Shown here piece after piece: positions 24,826 to 34,179 of a DNA stretch of 64,000 nt. The notes beneath the pieces were generated by a model. That model saw only the letters and a program-made list of their open reading frames with translations, had not been told where the DNA came from and did no database searches. The stretch is from JAICJR01 sp036555755. Its GTDB lineage: Bacteria > Actinomycetota > Thermoleophilia > Solirubrobacterales > Thermoleophilaceae. Location of the stretch: NCBI GenBank assembly GCA_036555755.1, contig DATBKS010000246.1, positions 1 through 64,000 on the forward strand, written 5' to 3'. Within the stretch, counting starts at the first letter, position 1. Every line of letters begins with the position of its first letter. Position numbers and translations under genes: made by a program.

Positions 24826-27122
24826 GAGTCGGTCACTCCTTTGTTCTTTGAGTCGCCTCCCACGAGGGCTAGCAGCGCGTCGGGGGTGAGCGGCAGGCGG
24901 CTGAGGACGCGGTCGTCGCCAAGGGCGTCCGCCACGGCGTTTGCGATCGCCGCGCCGGAGCCGACGATCCCGCCCTCGCCAGCGGCCTTCGCCCCGAGCG
25001 GGTTGGCGGTGGACTCGTCCCAGTGGGGCAGGTCGAGCTGCACGGTGTCGACGCGCGGCACCTCCGCTGCGGTCGGCATCAGGTAGTCCATGAACGAGGT
25101 CGCGAGCGGCTGCCCCGCGGCGTCGTAGGCGAGGTCTTCGAATAGCGCGCCGCCGACCCCCTGTGCGGCGCCGCCGACGAGCTGTCCATCGACGAGCTGC
25201 GGGTTCAGCGCCTGGCCGATGTCCTGGCAAACGAGGATGCGGGTCACCGAGACGGCGCCGGTGTCGGCGTCCACCGCCACCTGCGCGAGGCACGCGCCCA
25301 TGTCGAAGCTCGGGAGCGGCTTGTCGAAGCGGTGATGCCCGGTGCAGCCGAGCTCGGCGATCGGGATGCCGCGGCTCGGGTTGCCGCGCGGGTGCACCAC
25401 GGCGCCGGGTCCGAACTCGAGGTCGCTCTCCGCGATCTCCAGACGGTCCGCGGCGGCGGTGAGCGCCTTGCGCTTGAGATCCGTCGCCGCGCCCACCACC
25501 GCGCCGCCCCCGATGATCGTCGTGCGGCTCGCATACGCGCCGAAGCCCTGCGGCACGAGATCGGTGTCCCGGTGGCTGATCTCCACCTCCTCGATGTCCA
25601 CCTGGAGGTGGTCGGCCACCACTTGTGCGAGCGCGGTGCGCACGCCCTGGCCGAGCGATGCGATCCCGACGTGCGCCACCCAGCCACCGGCCTCCCCCGG
25701 GACAATCCAGGCGTACTCGTGGCGCCCGAACGCCGTCTCCTCGACGTAGGCGGCCATGCCGATGCCCACCAGCTCGCCGCGGGAGCGACGCTCCGCGGTC
25801 TCGGCCCGCAGCTGCTCGTAGGAGCTCTGCGCGAGCAGGGTCGACACGACCTGCGGGAAGTCGCCGTTGTCGTAGATCACCGGCGGCTGGATGTCGCTCA
25901 GCTCCATGCGGTATGGCATCGCGTCGGCCCGGATGAGGTTCTGCGAGCGCACCTGAGCCGGGTCGAGCTCGAGCGCACACGCCAGGCGGTCGACCATCCG
26001 CTCCCTGAAGAAGGCGGCCTCGTACTGGCAGGGCGCTCGGTAGGTGCCCGACGGCGTCTTGTTGGTGAGAACGCTGCGGGCCTCGATCTCGAGCCCCTCC
26101 CATACGTACGGGCCGGCCAGGTGGTGGACCAGCACCCACGGGAGGAGGAGAGTGCCGTGGGTGCGGGCGTATGCCCCCTGGTCCACCAGGCACGACGCGC
26201 GGAAGCCAAGCAACCGACCGCTCGTTGTCGCACCGATCTCGAAGTCGCACCACGTCTCGCGGGAGTGGTTGATGGCCACGAAGTGCTCGTGCCGATCCTC
26301 CACCCACTTGACCGGACGGCTGAGCTGCATGGCGAGCCACGGCACGAGGAAGTCCTCCGGGTAGAACTCCCCGCGAGCGCCGAAGCCGCCGCCCACGTCC
26401 GGCTCGACGAAGCGGACGGCCTCCTCGTCGAGACCCAGGAAGCCGGCGAGCAGCGTGCGGTTGAAGTGCTTGACCTTCGTGGGGCCCCACACGGTCAGGC
26501 GCCGCGTGCCTGGGTTGAACTCGGCGAGCAGGCCGCGCGTCTCGAGCGGGATGGCGGCGTGGCGCTGGATGCGCAGGCGGTCGCGGACCACGACGTCCGC
26601 CGCGCTGAGCAGCTCGTCTACGTCGCGCCCCCAGCGCGAGCGGAGCGTGTTCACGACGTTGCCGGTGAGCGCGTCCGCGTGTAGCGCCGGCGCGTCGCCG
26701 CGCCCGGCGCTCGGGCCGTCGAGCAGTGGCTCGATGCCCTCGATCTCAACCTCCACGTCCTCCACGGCGTCCTCCGCCGTGTACGGATCCTCGGCCAGCA
26801 CCACCGCCAGCGGCTCGCCGACGTAGCGCACGAGTCCGCGCGCGAGCGGCGGCTGCGTGACCGGCACCGCCTCGTCGGAGGGCATCATGCGGACGGGGAT
26901 CCGGATGTCGGGGATGTCGTCGGCCGTGATCACACCGACTACGCCGGGATGACTGCGGGCGCGCTCGGTCCGGATCGCCACGATGCGCCCGTGGGCAACG
27001 TCGCTGCGCACGATGCGTGCGCTGAGCTGGCCGCCGCGGCCGAGGTCGTCGAGGAAGCTTCCGCGGCCTGTGAGCAGCGGACCGTCCTCGACGCGCGGCA
27101 CCGACTGGCCGATGTACGTCAT
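24822..27122 (-). CDS. Molybdenum hydroxylase large subunit 2
   Basis: This 766-residue xanthine dehydrogenase-family catalytic subunit begins MTYIGQSVPRVEDGPLLTG. It has the cofactor loop DVGGGFGARGEFYPED, the TYRAPCQYEAAF segment and the catalytic glutamate Glu716 in AAGEGG. The much longer open frame running through the upstream gene is an out-of-frame shadow; the true start is the ATG at 27122, which overlaps the upstream large-subunit stop. It shares the GARGEFYPED subtype with the 27119-29410 gene, so the two probably arose by duplication. No small or FAD subunit gene is in this operon. Confidence 0.94.
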   Translation of the reverse strand: MTYIGQSVPRVEDGPLLTGRGSFLDDLGRGGQLSARIVRSDVAHGRIVAIRTERARSHPGVVGVITADDIPDIRIPVRMMPSDEAVPVTQPPLARGLVRYVGEPLAVVLAEDPYTAEDAVEDVEVEIEGIEPLLDGPSAGRGDAPALHADALTGNVVNTLRSRWGRDVDELLSAADVVVRDRLRIQRHAAIPLETRGLLAEFNPGTRRLTVWGPTKVKHFNRTLLAGFLGLDEEAVRFVEPDVGGGFGARGEFYPEDFLVPWLAMQLSRPVKWVEDRHEHFVAINHSRETWCDFEIGATTSGRLLGFRASCLVDQGAYARTHGTLLLPWVLVHHLAGPYVWEGLEIEARSVLTNKTPSGTYRAPCQYEAAFFRERMVDRLACALELDPAQVRSQNLIRADAMPYRMELSDIQPPVIYDNGDFPQVVSTLLAQSSYEQLRAETAERRSRGELVGIGMAAYVEETAFGRHEYAWIVPGEAGGWVAHVGIASLGQGVRTALAQVVADHLQVDIEEVEISHRDTDLVPQGFGAYASRTTIIGGGAVVGAATDLKRKALTAAADRLEIAESDLEFGPGAVVHPRGNPSRGIPIAELGCTGHHRFDKPLPSFDMGACLAQVAVDADTGAVSVTRILVCQDIGQALNPQLVDGQLVGGAAQGVGGALFEDLAYDAAGQPLATSFMDYLMPTAAEVPRVDTVQLDLPHWDESTANPLGAKAAGEGGIVGSGAAIANAVADALGDDRVLSRLPLTPDALLALVGGDSKNKGVTDS

Positions 27123-29410
27123 TCGGACGCCGCCGCGAGTTCCTGAATGGTCTCCGGCATCAGCGGCAGCGACGCGATGTGGCGGCCCGGCGCCCCCAGC
27201 GCGTCGTGCACAGCGTTCGCGACGGTCGCCGCGGTGGCGATGATCCCGCCCTCGCCGCCACCCTTCGCGCCGGCAAGCGGGTCCGTGCTGCTCGTGTGCC
27301 CGAGCTCCACCAGCTGCACGAGCATGGGCGGCATCTCGGCGGCCGTCGGCATCGCGTAGTCGAGGAAGCTCGTGGACAGCGGTTGCCCGTCGGGGGCGTA
27401 GGAGAACTCCTCGAACAGCGCGCCGGCGAAGCCCTGCACGGCGGCGCCCTGCACCTGGCCCTCGAGGGTCTGCGGGTTGATCGCCTTGCCAACCTCGTAG
27501 GCGATCGCGTAGTTCAGGAGCTTGATCTCGCCCGAGTCGCGGTCGACCTCGACCACGCCCACGTTCGCGCCCATGAGCACGTGCGAGCCGCCCTCCGGCT
27601 CGTAGCGGTAGAAGGCCTCGAGCCCGAGCTCGGAGAGCGGCACCTCGAGCTTGCGCGTGCCCTCCTCGGCCCGGGCCATCCCTCCCTCCACCGTCACGAC
27701 CTCGGGCGGCGCTTCGAAGCGCTCGGCCGCGGCGTCGCGTGCGAGCTCGTACAGCTCCTTCACCGCGCCGGCGATCGCGTAGCCGCCCCAGACGGTCGCG
27801 CGGCTCGAGAAGGCGCCCTGGCCCTCGGGCACCGTGGCCGTGTCCTGGTAGCGCACGGCCACCCGCTCGATCGGCACCCCGAGCAGGTCGGCGGCCACCT
27901 GCGAGAGCACCGTCTCGACACCCTGGCCCACCGACGCCACGCCCACATGCGCCGTGAACGTGCCGTCCGTCTCGGCCACGATGCGCGCCTGCTCGAACAC
28001 GCCCGGGTTGCCCATCTCGATGAAGGCCGTGACGCCGAGGCCGAGACATTCGCCCCGCGCCTTCCTCTCGTCCACATGCGCGCGCAGCTTCGAGTACTCC
28101 ACCTTCTCGAGCAGTCCCTCGAACACGAGCGGGAAGTCGCCCTCGTCGTAGAACACGGGCTTGCCGGTGTCCACGTCCGGCAGGCCGCTGTTGTACGGCA
28201 TGTCCTTCGGCGTGACGATGTTGCGACGGCGGAACTCCACTGGGTCCGCGCCCACCTGGCGAGCGACGATGTCCACCATGCGCTCGCGCACGAAGGTGGG
28301 CTCGTACTGGCCGGGGCCGCGGTAGGTGCCCGACGGTGTCTTGTTGCTCAGCACGGTCATGGCGTCCGCCTCGTACGCCTGCCAGCGGTACGGGCCGGGC
28401 ATGTGGTTGAGCATCAGCATCGGCAGCAGCACGCTGCCGTGGGTGCGCGCGTAGGCGCCCTGGTTCCACCAGGCGTGGGCGCGGAAGCCGAGCAGCTCGC
28501 CGTCGTCGGCGGCGGCGTACTCCACGTCCCATTCCTGCTCGCGCGAGTGGTTGAGGGCAATCAGGTTCTCGCGCCGGTCCTCCACCCACTTCACCGGCCG
28601 GCGCAGCTCGATCGCGAGCCAGGGGATCAGGTAGTCCTCGGGGTAGAACTCGCCGCGCGCGCCGAAGCCGCCGCCCACGTCGCCCTCGATGCAGCGGATC
28701 CGCTCCTCCGGGATCGCGAGCATGTCGGAGAGGATCTTGCGGTTGAAGTGCTTGACCTTGGCCGCGCCCCAAACGGTCACTCTCTCGGTCTCCTCGTCCC
28801 ATTCCGCGAGCAGGCAGCGCGTCTCCATCGGCACCGCGCCGTGGCGCTGCACGCGGAAGCGCTGGGTCACCACCACCGGCGCGTCCGCGAACAGCTCGTC
28901 GAGGCTGTCGGCATTGTGGCTCACGGCCACGCGATCGATCACGTTGGTGCCGATCTCGGGGTTTAGCAGCGCGGCGTCCGTGGCGCCCGCGGAGAGCGAG
29001 TCGAGCACCGGGGCAAGCGGCTCGATCTCCACCCGCACGTCCTCGGCCGCGTCCTCGGCGATGTAGGAGCTGCTGGCCACCACCACCGCCACGGGATCGC
29101 CGACGTAGCGGACCCGGTCCCGCGCCAGCGGCGCCTGCAGAGCGCGCTCGGCGTTCTCGGTCGGGAACAAGCGGATCGGCACGTTGACCTCCGGCAGGTC
29201 GCGCGCGGTGATCACCCGAACGACGCCGGGGCGCTGCTCGGCCACCGAGGTGTCGATCTCCCGGACTATCCCGTGGCTCACGGGGCTCCGCACCACGTGG
29301 GCGTGAAGCTGGTTCTGGCACTCGAAATCCGCCCCGAAGCAGCCGGTTCCCGTGAGCAGCCTGTGATCTTCGACCCGTGGGATCGAACGCCCCACGTAGG
29401 CTGGCGTCAT
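27119..29410 (-). CDS. Molybdenum hydroxylase large subunit 3
   Basis: This 763-residue xanthine dehydrogenase-family catalytic subunit begins MTPAYVGRSIPRVEDHRLLTG. It has DVGGGFGARGEFYPED, TYRGPGQYEPTF and the catalytic Glu720 in GGGEGG. It starts at the ATG 29410, overlapping the upstream large-subunit stop by four bases. A strong promoter-like element (29431-29495) lies inside the 3' end of that upstream gene, so this gene and those downstream can be transcribed separately from it. It groups with the 24822 gene by loop sequence. Confidence 0.94.
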   Translation of the reverse strand: MTPAYVGRSIPRVEDHRLLTGTGCFGADFECQNQLHAHVVRSPVSHGIVREIDTSVAEQRPGVVRVITARDLPEVNVPIRLFPTENAERALQAPLARDRVRYVGDPVAVVVASSSYIAEDAAEDVRVEIEPLAPVLDSLSAGATDAALLNPEIGTNVIDRVAVSHNADSLDELFADAPVVVTQRFRVQRHGAVPMETRCLLAEWDEETERVTVWGAAKVKHFNRKILSDMLAIPEERIRCIEGDVGGGFGARGEFYPEDYLIPWLAIELRRPVKWVEDRRENLIALNHSREQEWDVEYAAADDGELLGFRAHAWWNQGAYARTHGSVLLPMLMLNHMPGPYRWQAYEADAMTVLSNKTPSGTYRGPGQYEPTFVRERMVDIVARQVGADPVEFRRRNIVTPKDMPYNSGLPDVDTGKPVFYDEGDFPLVFEGLLEKVEYSKLRAHVDERKARGECLGLGVTAFIEMGNPGVFEQARIVAETDGTFTAHVGVASVGQGVETVLSQVAADLLGVPIERVAVRYQDTATVPEGQGAFSSRATVWGGYAIAGAVKELYELARDAAAERFEAPPEVVTVEGGMARAEEGTRKLEVPLSELGLEAFYRYEPEGGSHVLMGANVGVVEVDRDSGEIKLLNYAIAYEVGKAINPQTLEGQVQGAAVQGFAGALFEEFSYAPDGQPLSTSFLDYAMPTAAEMPPMLVQLVELGHTSSTDPLAGAKGGGEGGIIATAATVANAVHDALGAPGRHIASLPLMPETIQELAAASE

Positions 29411-31797
29411 GCGGACCTCACCCCGTGCGGAGTATCCGTACCGGCCCGCGCTCCGTCATCGGGGGAAGACCGCCGTCCGGAGAGGGTATTCCCCTCCCCT
29501 GCCGCCGCTTTTATGAGCTCCGGAGTGAGCGGAAGGGCGTTCATCTCGACTCCCACGGCGTGTCCGACTGCGTTTGCGATCGCGGCGGGCGGGCCGAGCG
29601 TTCCTCCCTCGCCGACGCCCTTCGCGCCGTTCGGAGAGTCCGGCGACGGGATCTCCAGGTGGTGCAGCTCGATGTTCGGCAGCTCCATTGCGGTGGGCAC
29701 CAGGTAGTCCATCAGCGAGGCCGTGAGCAGCTGCCCCTCCGGGTCGTAAACGAGCGACTCGTGTAGCGCCCCGCCGATCCCCTGCGCGACCGCTCCGTGC
29801 GCCTGGCCCTCGACGATCTGCGGGTTGATGATCGTGCCGCAGTCCTCCGCAACGACGTAGCGCAGCAGGCGCAGCTCTCCCGTCTCCGGCAGTACCTCGA
29901 CCTTGCAGGCATGCGTGGCGTAGGGGTAGACGGTGCGCTCGGGATCGAACAGGGCAGCGGAGCGCAGGCTGCCGTCGGTGTCCGCGGCGGCCAGCTCCGC
30001 GAGCGCCACCCCGCTGCTCGGCGAGCCGCGCACGCTCACACGCCCCTCGACGAGCTCGAGGTCCTGGACCGCTGCCTCGAGGTGGTCGGCGGCGGCGTCG
30101 AACAGCCGCTCGCGCAGCTCGCCGGCCGCGGCCTTCACCGCCCCGCCCCCGCTCACGGCGCTGCGGCTCGCAAACGTCCCGGTGCCTCCGCCCTCGCCCG
30201 CGCCCGTGTCGGCGCGCGCGACCGACACGTTCTCCACGTCCATCCCCAGGGTGGCCGCGGCGAGCTGGGCGAACGTGGTCGCCACGCCCTGCCCGATCGC
30301 CGGGAGCGTGGTCCAGACGGTCACGCGGCCGTCCTCGCCCACCCGCATCCAGGCCCTGTCGTGCCCCGCGATCCCGACCATCCCGCGGCCGTGGAACACC
30401 TGCGATCCCATGCCCGTGTACTCGACGTACGAGGCGATCCCGAGGCCCAGCAGGCGCCCCTCGGCGCGGGCCGCTTCGCGCTCCGCCGGGAACGAGTCGT
30501 AGCCGATGGCCTCGAGCGCCCGCTCGAGCGCGAGCGGGTAGTCACCGCTGTCGTAGCGCTGATGGCTGACGCTCGTGTACGGCAGCTCTTCGGGCTGGAC
30601 GTAGTTGCGACGGCGGATCTCGGCGCGGTCCAGGCCGAGCTCGGCGGCGAGCACATCCATCATGCGTTCGTGGACGAAGGCGGCCACCGGGAGGCCGACG
30701 CCCCGGTAGGCGCCCTCCGGGCTCTTGTTCGTACAGATCGAACGCGTGCGCGCGCGGTAGTTCGACAGCCGGTACGGGCCGGGGATCATCGCCGGGGTGC
30801 CGAGCGCCTCGAGGATGTGGCCGTGCGGATAGACGCCGTAGGCGCCGACGTCGCACACCACGTCGGCCTCGATCGCCAGGAGCCGGCCGTCGTCATCGGC
30901 GCCGGCGCGCACGCGCACCACCTGGTTGCGTGCGTGGCTCGAGGCCAGCAGATTCTCGCTGCGGTCTTCCACCCACTTGACCGGTCGGCCGAGCTCGAGC
31001 GCCAGCCACGCGGTGAGCACCTCCTCGGGATACACATGCGCCTTCTGGCCGAAGCCTCCGCCCACGTCCATCGTGGAGACCCGCACCTGGTCGTCCCGCA
31101 GCCGGAGCAGCTCTGCCACGCAGGTCGCCAACCGGTGCGGGATCTGGGTCGAGGCCCAGATGTGGACGCCGTCCCCCTCGGGCGCCGCCACCACCCCGCG
31201 ATTCTCCATCGGCGTGGCGGAGTAGCGCGGCGAGTGGAATGTGCGCTCCACGATCGTCGTCGCGGTGTCGAACGCGGCGCCCACATCCCCCGCCTCGAGC
31301 ACCGAGTCGAACAGGGTGTTGCTCGAGTGCGCATGCATCGGCTCGGCCTCGCCCGCCGCGAGCGGGTCGACGAGCGCCGCCAGCGGGTCGAACTCGGCCT
31401 GCACGAGCTCCGCCGCGTCCTCCGCCGCATACGGCGACTCGGCCGCGATCAGCGCCAGCGGCTCGCCCACGAAGCGCACCCGCTCGCGCGCCAGCAGCGG
31501 CCGCGGCGGCGAGAACGCGTCCGGGTTCTCCACCGGTGGGTGCAGCGGCGGCAGGTCGAGGTCGGCCGCGGCGAACGCGGCCACGACGCCCGGGGCCGAG
31601 CGCGCCGCCGAGAGGTCGACCGATTCGATCCGGGCATGAGCGAGCGGGCTGCGGAAGAAGCGCGCGTGCAGCATCCGGTCGAATGCGAGGTCGTCCACAA
31701 ACTCGGCCGCGCCCGTCAGCAGGGGGCGATCCTCCACTCGCAGCATGCGGCGTCCGATCGGACCCCTCACGGGTTGCTGCGTTACCGGAGCCGCCAT
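29407..31797 (-). CDS. Molybdenum hydroxylase large subunit 4
   Basis: This 796-residue xanthine dehydrogenase-family catalytic subunit reads GRRMLRVEDRPLLTG near the N-terminus. It has DVGGGFGQKAHVYPEE, AYRGVGLPVAAF and the catalytic Glu730 in GVGEGG. The GQKAHVYPEE loop places it in a different subgroup from the next two genes, with the plus-strand gene at 31846. After the last conserved segment (LPLTPELI) the protein has about 35 extra low-complexity residues. The DNA encoding them contains the promoter element of the next gene, so the tail may be a by-product of that element. The gene heads a six-gene operon. Confidence 0.94.
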   Translation of the reverse strand: MAAPVTQQPVRGPIGRRMLRVEDRPLLTGAAEFVDDLAFDRMLHARFFRSPLAHARIESVDLSAARSAPGVVAAFAAADLDLPPLHPPVENPDAFSPPRPLLARERVRFVGEPLALIAAESPYAAEDAAELVQAEFDPLAALVDPLAAGEAEPMHAHSSNTLFDSVLEAGDVGAAFDTATTIVERTFHSPRYSATPMENRGVVAAPEGDGVHIWASTQIPHRLATCVAELLRLRDDQVRVSTMDVGGGFGQKAHVYPEEVLTAWLALELGRPVKWVEDRSENLLASSHARNQVVRVRAGADDDGRLLAIEADVVCDVGAYGVYPHGHILEALGTPAMIPGPYRLSNYRARTRSICTNKSPEGAYRGVGLPVAAFVHERMMDVLAAELGLDRAEIRRRNYVQPEELPYTSVSHQRYDSGDYPLALERALEAIGYDSFPAEREAARAEGRLLGLGIASYVEYTGMGSQVFHGRGMVGIAGHDRAWMRVGEDGRVTVWTTLPAIGQGVATTFAQLAAATLGMDVENVSVARADTGAGEGGGTGTFASRSAVSGGGAVKAAAGELRERLFDAAADHLEAAVQDLELVEGRVSVRGSPSSGVALAELAAADTDGSLRSAALFDPERTVYPYATHACKVEVLPETGELRLLRYVVAEDCGTIINPQIVEGQAHGAVAQGIGGALHESLVYDPEGQLLTASLMDYLVPTAMELPNIELHHLEIPSPDSPNGAKGVGEGGTLGPPAAIANAVGHAVGVEMNALPLTPELIKAAAGEGNTLSGRRSSPDDGARAGTDTPHGVRSA
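29431..29495 (-). promoter_or_regulatory. Bipartite promoter element, copy A
   Basis: Read on the minus strand, the element has GGGGAATACCC (29494-29484), a 19-base gap, CCCCGATGAC, and a sigma70-like pair: -35 ATGACG (29459-29454) and -10 GATACT (29436-29431) with 17 bases between. The start codon of the 27119-29410 gene follows about 20 bases after the -10 box. The same arrangement occurs at 41742, 61410 and 62358, and a divergent copy at 55415. The outer GGG-N5-CCC dyad looks like an activator site. Confidence 0.7.
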
Positions 31798-31806
31798 CTG
31801 ACAAAG

Positions 31807-31823
31807 GTATAATGTTGGACTTT
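31807..31823 (+). promoter_or_regulatory. GTATAATGTTGGACTTT element (copy 2)
   Basis: This 17-mer is an exact repeat of the element at 20149-20165. It lies between two divergent molybdenum hydroxylase large-subunit genes. On the plus strand TATAAT can serve as a -10 box, with a ribosome-binding-like AGAGGG at 31833-31838 downstream. The minus-strand ATG at 31797 is only 10 bases from the element. Confidence 0.6.
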
Positions 31824-31845
31824 CTCGCGCACAGAGGGTTCGGCC

Positions 31846-34179
31846 ATTCCCAGAGCTCGCTCACAAGATCACGAAGGCCGACCCCCCGCGAGCGATCTCC
31901 CGCGCCAGATCGGGCGCCGGCAGGCGCGTGTCGAGGATCGAGCGCTGCTCGAGGGCGATGCCCACTTCGTGGACGACCTCCCCGCCGACGGCGTGCTGCA
32001 CCTCGCATTCGCCCGCAGCCAGCATGCACACGCGATCGTCCGGGGCGTCGAGCTGTCGGCCGCGGCCCGGATCCCGGGCGTGAGCCTCGCGTTCAGCGCC
32101 GAACAGCTGAACGGCGTCGGCGTGCTCGTGCCGACGCTCAAACGACCGGGCGCTGAGCGCGTCGAGCGGCCCGTGCTGGTTGGCGAACGCGCCCGCTTCG
32201 TAGGCGAGCCGGTGGCCGCCGTCGTGGCGAAGTCGCCCTATCTCGCCGAGGACGCCGCCGAGGCGGTTGCCATCGAGTACGAGCCGCTCGCCGCGATCGC
32301 CTCCATCGAGGACGCGCTCGATCCCGGCCTGCCGGCCCTGCACGGCAGCGGCAACGTGATCTTCCGCGAGGAATACGAGCAGGGCGACGTCGACTCGGCG
32401 CTCGCGTCCGCCGACATCGTGGTCGAGCGCACGTTCCGCAACCCGCGCTATAGCGCGGCGCCGATGGAGAACCGCGGCGTGCTCGCAGTGCCCGACGGCA
32501 ACGGCCTCCTGCTCTGGTCGGGCACGCAGATCCCGCACATCCTCGAGGAGACGCTGGCCGAGCTACTCGGCCTCGGGGGCAGGGTCCGTGTGCGCTGCCC
32601 GGACATCGGTGGCGGCTTCGGCCAGAAGGCGCACGTCTTTCCCGAGGAGATCGCGGTCGGCTGGGCCGCGATGAAGCTCGGCCGCCCGGTCAAGTGGGTC
32701 GAGGATCGCCGGGAGAACCTGCTCGCGTCGGCGCACGCACGCGAGCAGCTGGTGCACGCCCGCGCCGCGGCCGACTCGAGCGGACGCCTGCTTGCGGTCG
32801 AGGCGGAGGTGTACTGCGACGTCGGCGCGTACGGGATCTTCCCGTGGGGACAGCTGCTCGAGTCGCTCGGCACGGCCGCGATCCTCCCCGGCCCGTACGA
32901 CCTCCGCAACTACCGCTACGTCACGCACGCGCTCGCGACCAACAAGGCGCCGCAGGGCGCCTACCGGGGCGTCGGGCTGCCGGTGGCGGCCTTCGTGCAC
33001 GAGCGCCTGATGGACCTGCTGGCGGCCGAACTCGACATCGACCGCGGCGAGATCAGGCGCGCGAACTTCGTCCCGAGCGACCAGTTCCCCTACGCGACGG
33101 TCACGGGCCTCCGCTACGACAGCGGCAACTACCGCGCGGCCCTCGACGCCGCCCTCGAGACGATCGGCTACGAGGGCTTCGACGAGCAGCGCGCCGCCGC
33201 GGCCCGCGAGGGCCGCCGGCTCGGGCTGGGCATCGCCTCGTACGTCGAATGGACCGGCACGAACTCAAAGACCTACGCCACGCGCGGCATGAGCAACGTG
33301 CGTGGCTACGACGCCGGCCGGGTGGCGGTCAACGAGGACGGCACGGTGTCGGTGTGGACGAGCTGTCCCGCGATCGGACAGGGCGTGGGCACAACCTTCG
33401 CTCAGATCGTCGCCGAGCACGTTGGGGTGCCGTTCGAGCTCGTCCGCACCGAACTCGTGGACACCGCCAACTCCCCGCCTGGCAGCGGCAGCTTTGCCAG
33501 CCGTAGCGCCATCAGCGCGGGCGGCGCGCTGATCTCCGTCTCCGCGCAGGTTCGCGACCGCATCCTCAGGACCGGCGCGCGCGCGCTCGAGGCCAGCCCC
33601 GCCGACATGGTGATCCTCGACGGCCGCGTGGGCGTGCGCGGCTCGCCGACGGCGTCGCTGTCGCTGGCCGAGGTGGCCGCGGCAGCGGACCCGGGCTACC
33701 TCGACATCGGCGAGCCGTACGACCCGGAGGAGACCGCGTACCCGTACGCCACGCACGCCTGCGTGGTCGAGGTCGACGAGGAGACCGGCCACATCGACAT
33801 CCTGCGCTACGTGGTGGCCGAGGACTGCGGCCCGGAGATCAACCCGATCGTGGTCGAAGGGCAGGTGCACGGCGCCACCGCGCAGGGCATCGGCGGGACG
33901 CTGTTCGAGGCGCTCCGCTACGGCGAGGACGGGCAGGCCGTGACCGGGAGCTTCATGGACTACCTCGTGCCCACCGCCTGCGAGCTGCCCGCGATCAGCG
34001 TCCAGCACCTCGAGACGCCGGCGCCTGACCTGCGGGCGGGCTTCAAGGGAGTCGGCGAGGGCGGCACGCTGGCGCCACCCGGTGCACTCGCCAACGCTGT
34101 CTCGCACGCGCTCGGCGTGGAGATCAACGAGCTGCCGATCCACCCGGAGCTCGTGCTCCGCGCGCGGTCAGCCTCGTAG
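31846..34179 (+). CDS. Molybdenum hydroxylase large subunit 5 (unusual start)
   Basis: This xanthine dehydrogenase-family catalytic subunit has DIGGGFGQKAHVFPEE, AYRGVGLPVAAF and catalytic Glu738 in GVGEGG (numbered from the start proposed here). The conserved N-terminal segment IGRRQARVEDRALLEG is encoded in frame at about 31909-31956. The frame is open back to a TAA at 31810-31812 but contains no ATG, GTG or TTG before the GTG at 31969, which would remove that segment. An ATT at 31846, seven bases after AGAGGG, would give 777 residues, a normal length. ATT initiation, as in infC, is therefore the best guess; a sequencing error or decayed start is the alternative. It is closest to the divergent 29407 gene. 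Confidence 0.85.
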   Translation: MPRARSQDHEGRPPASDLPRQIGRRQARVEDRALLEGDAHFVDDLPADGVLHLAFARSQHAHAIVRGVELSAAARIPGVSLAFSAEQLNGVGVLVPTLKRPGAERVERPVLVGERARFVGEPVAAVVAKSPYLAEDAAEAVAIEYEPLAAIASIEDALDPGLPALHGSGNVIFREEYEQGDVDSALASADIVVERTFRNPRYSAAPMENRGVLAVPDGNGLLLWSGTQIPHILEETLAELLGLGGRVRVRCPDIGGGFGQKAHVFPEEIAVGWAAMKLGRPVKWVEDRRENLLASAHAREQLVHARAAADSSGRLLAVEAEVYCDVGAYGIFPWGQLLESLGTAAILPGPYDLRNYRYVTHALATNKAPQGAYRGVGLPVAAFVHERLMDLLAAELDIDRGEIRRANFVPSDQFPYATVTGLRYDSGNYRAALDAALETIGYEGFDEQRAAAAREGRRLGLGIASYVEWTGTNSKTYATRGMSNVRGYDAGRVAVNEDGTVSVWTSCPAIGQGVGTTFAQIVAEHVGVPFELVRTELVDTANSPPGSGSFASRSAISAGGALISVSAQVRDRILRTGARALEASPADMVILDGRVGVRGSPTASLSLAEVAAAADPGYLDIGEPYDPEETAYPYATHACVVEVDEETGHIDILRYVVAEDCGPEINPIVVEGQVHGATAQGIGGTLFEALRYGEDGQAVTGSFMDYLVPTACELPAISVQHLETPAPDLRAGFKGVGEGGTLAPPGALANAVSHALGVEINELPIHPELVLRARSAS

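Noticed and set aside
24822..29321. A continuous 1499-codon minus-strand open frame suggesting a giant fusion protein
   Set aside because: Only the part from the ATG at 27122 onward encodes hydroxylase sequence. The upstream part is out of frame with the intact 27119-29410 gene and is arginine/alanine-rich shadow translation.
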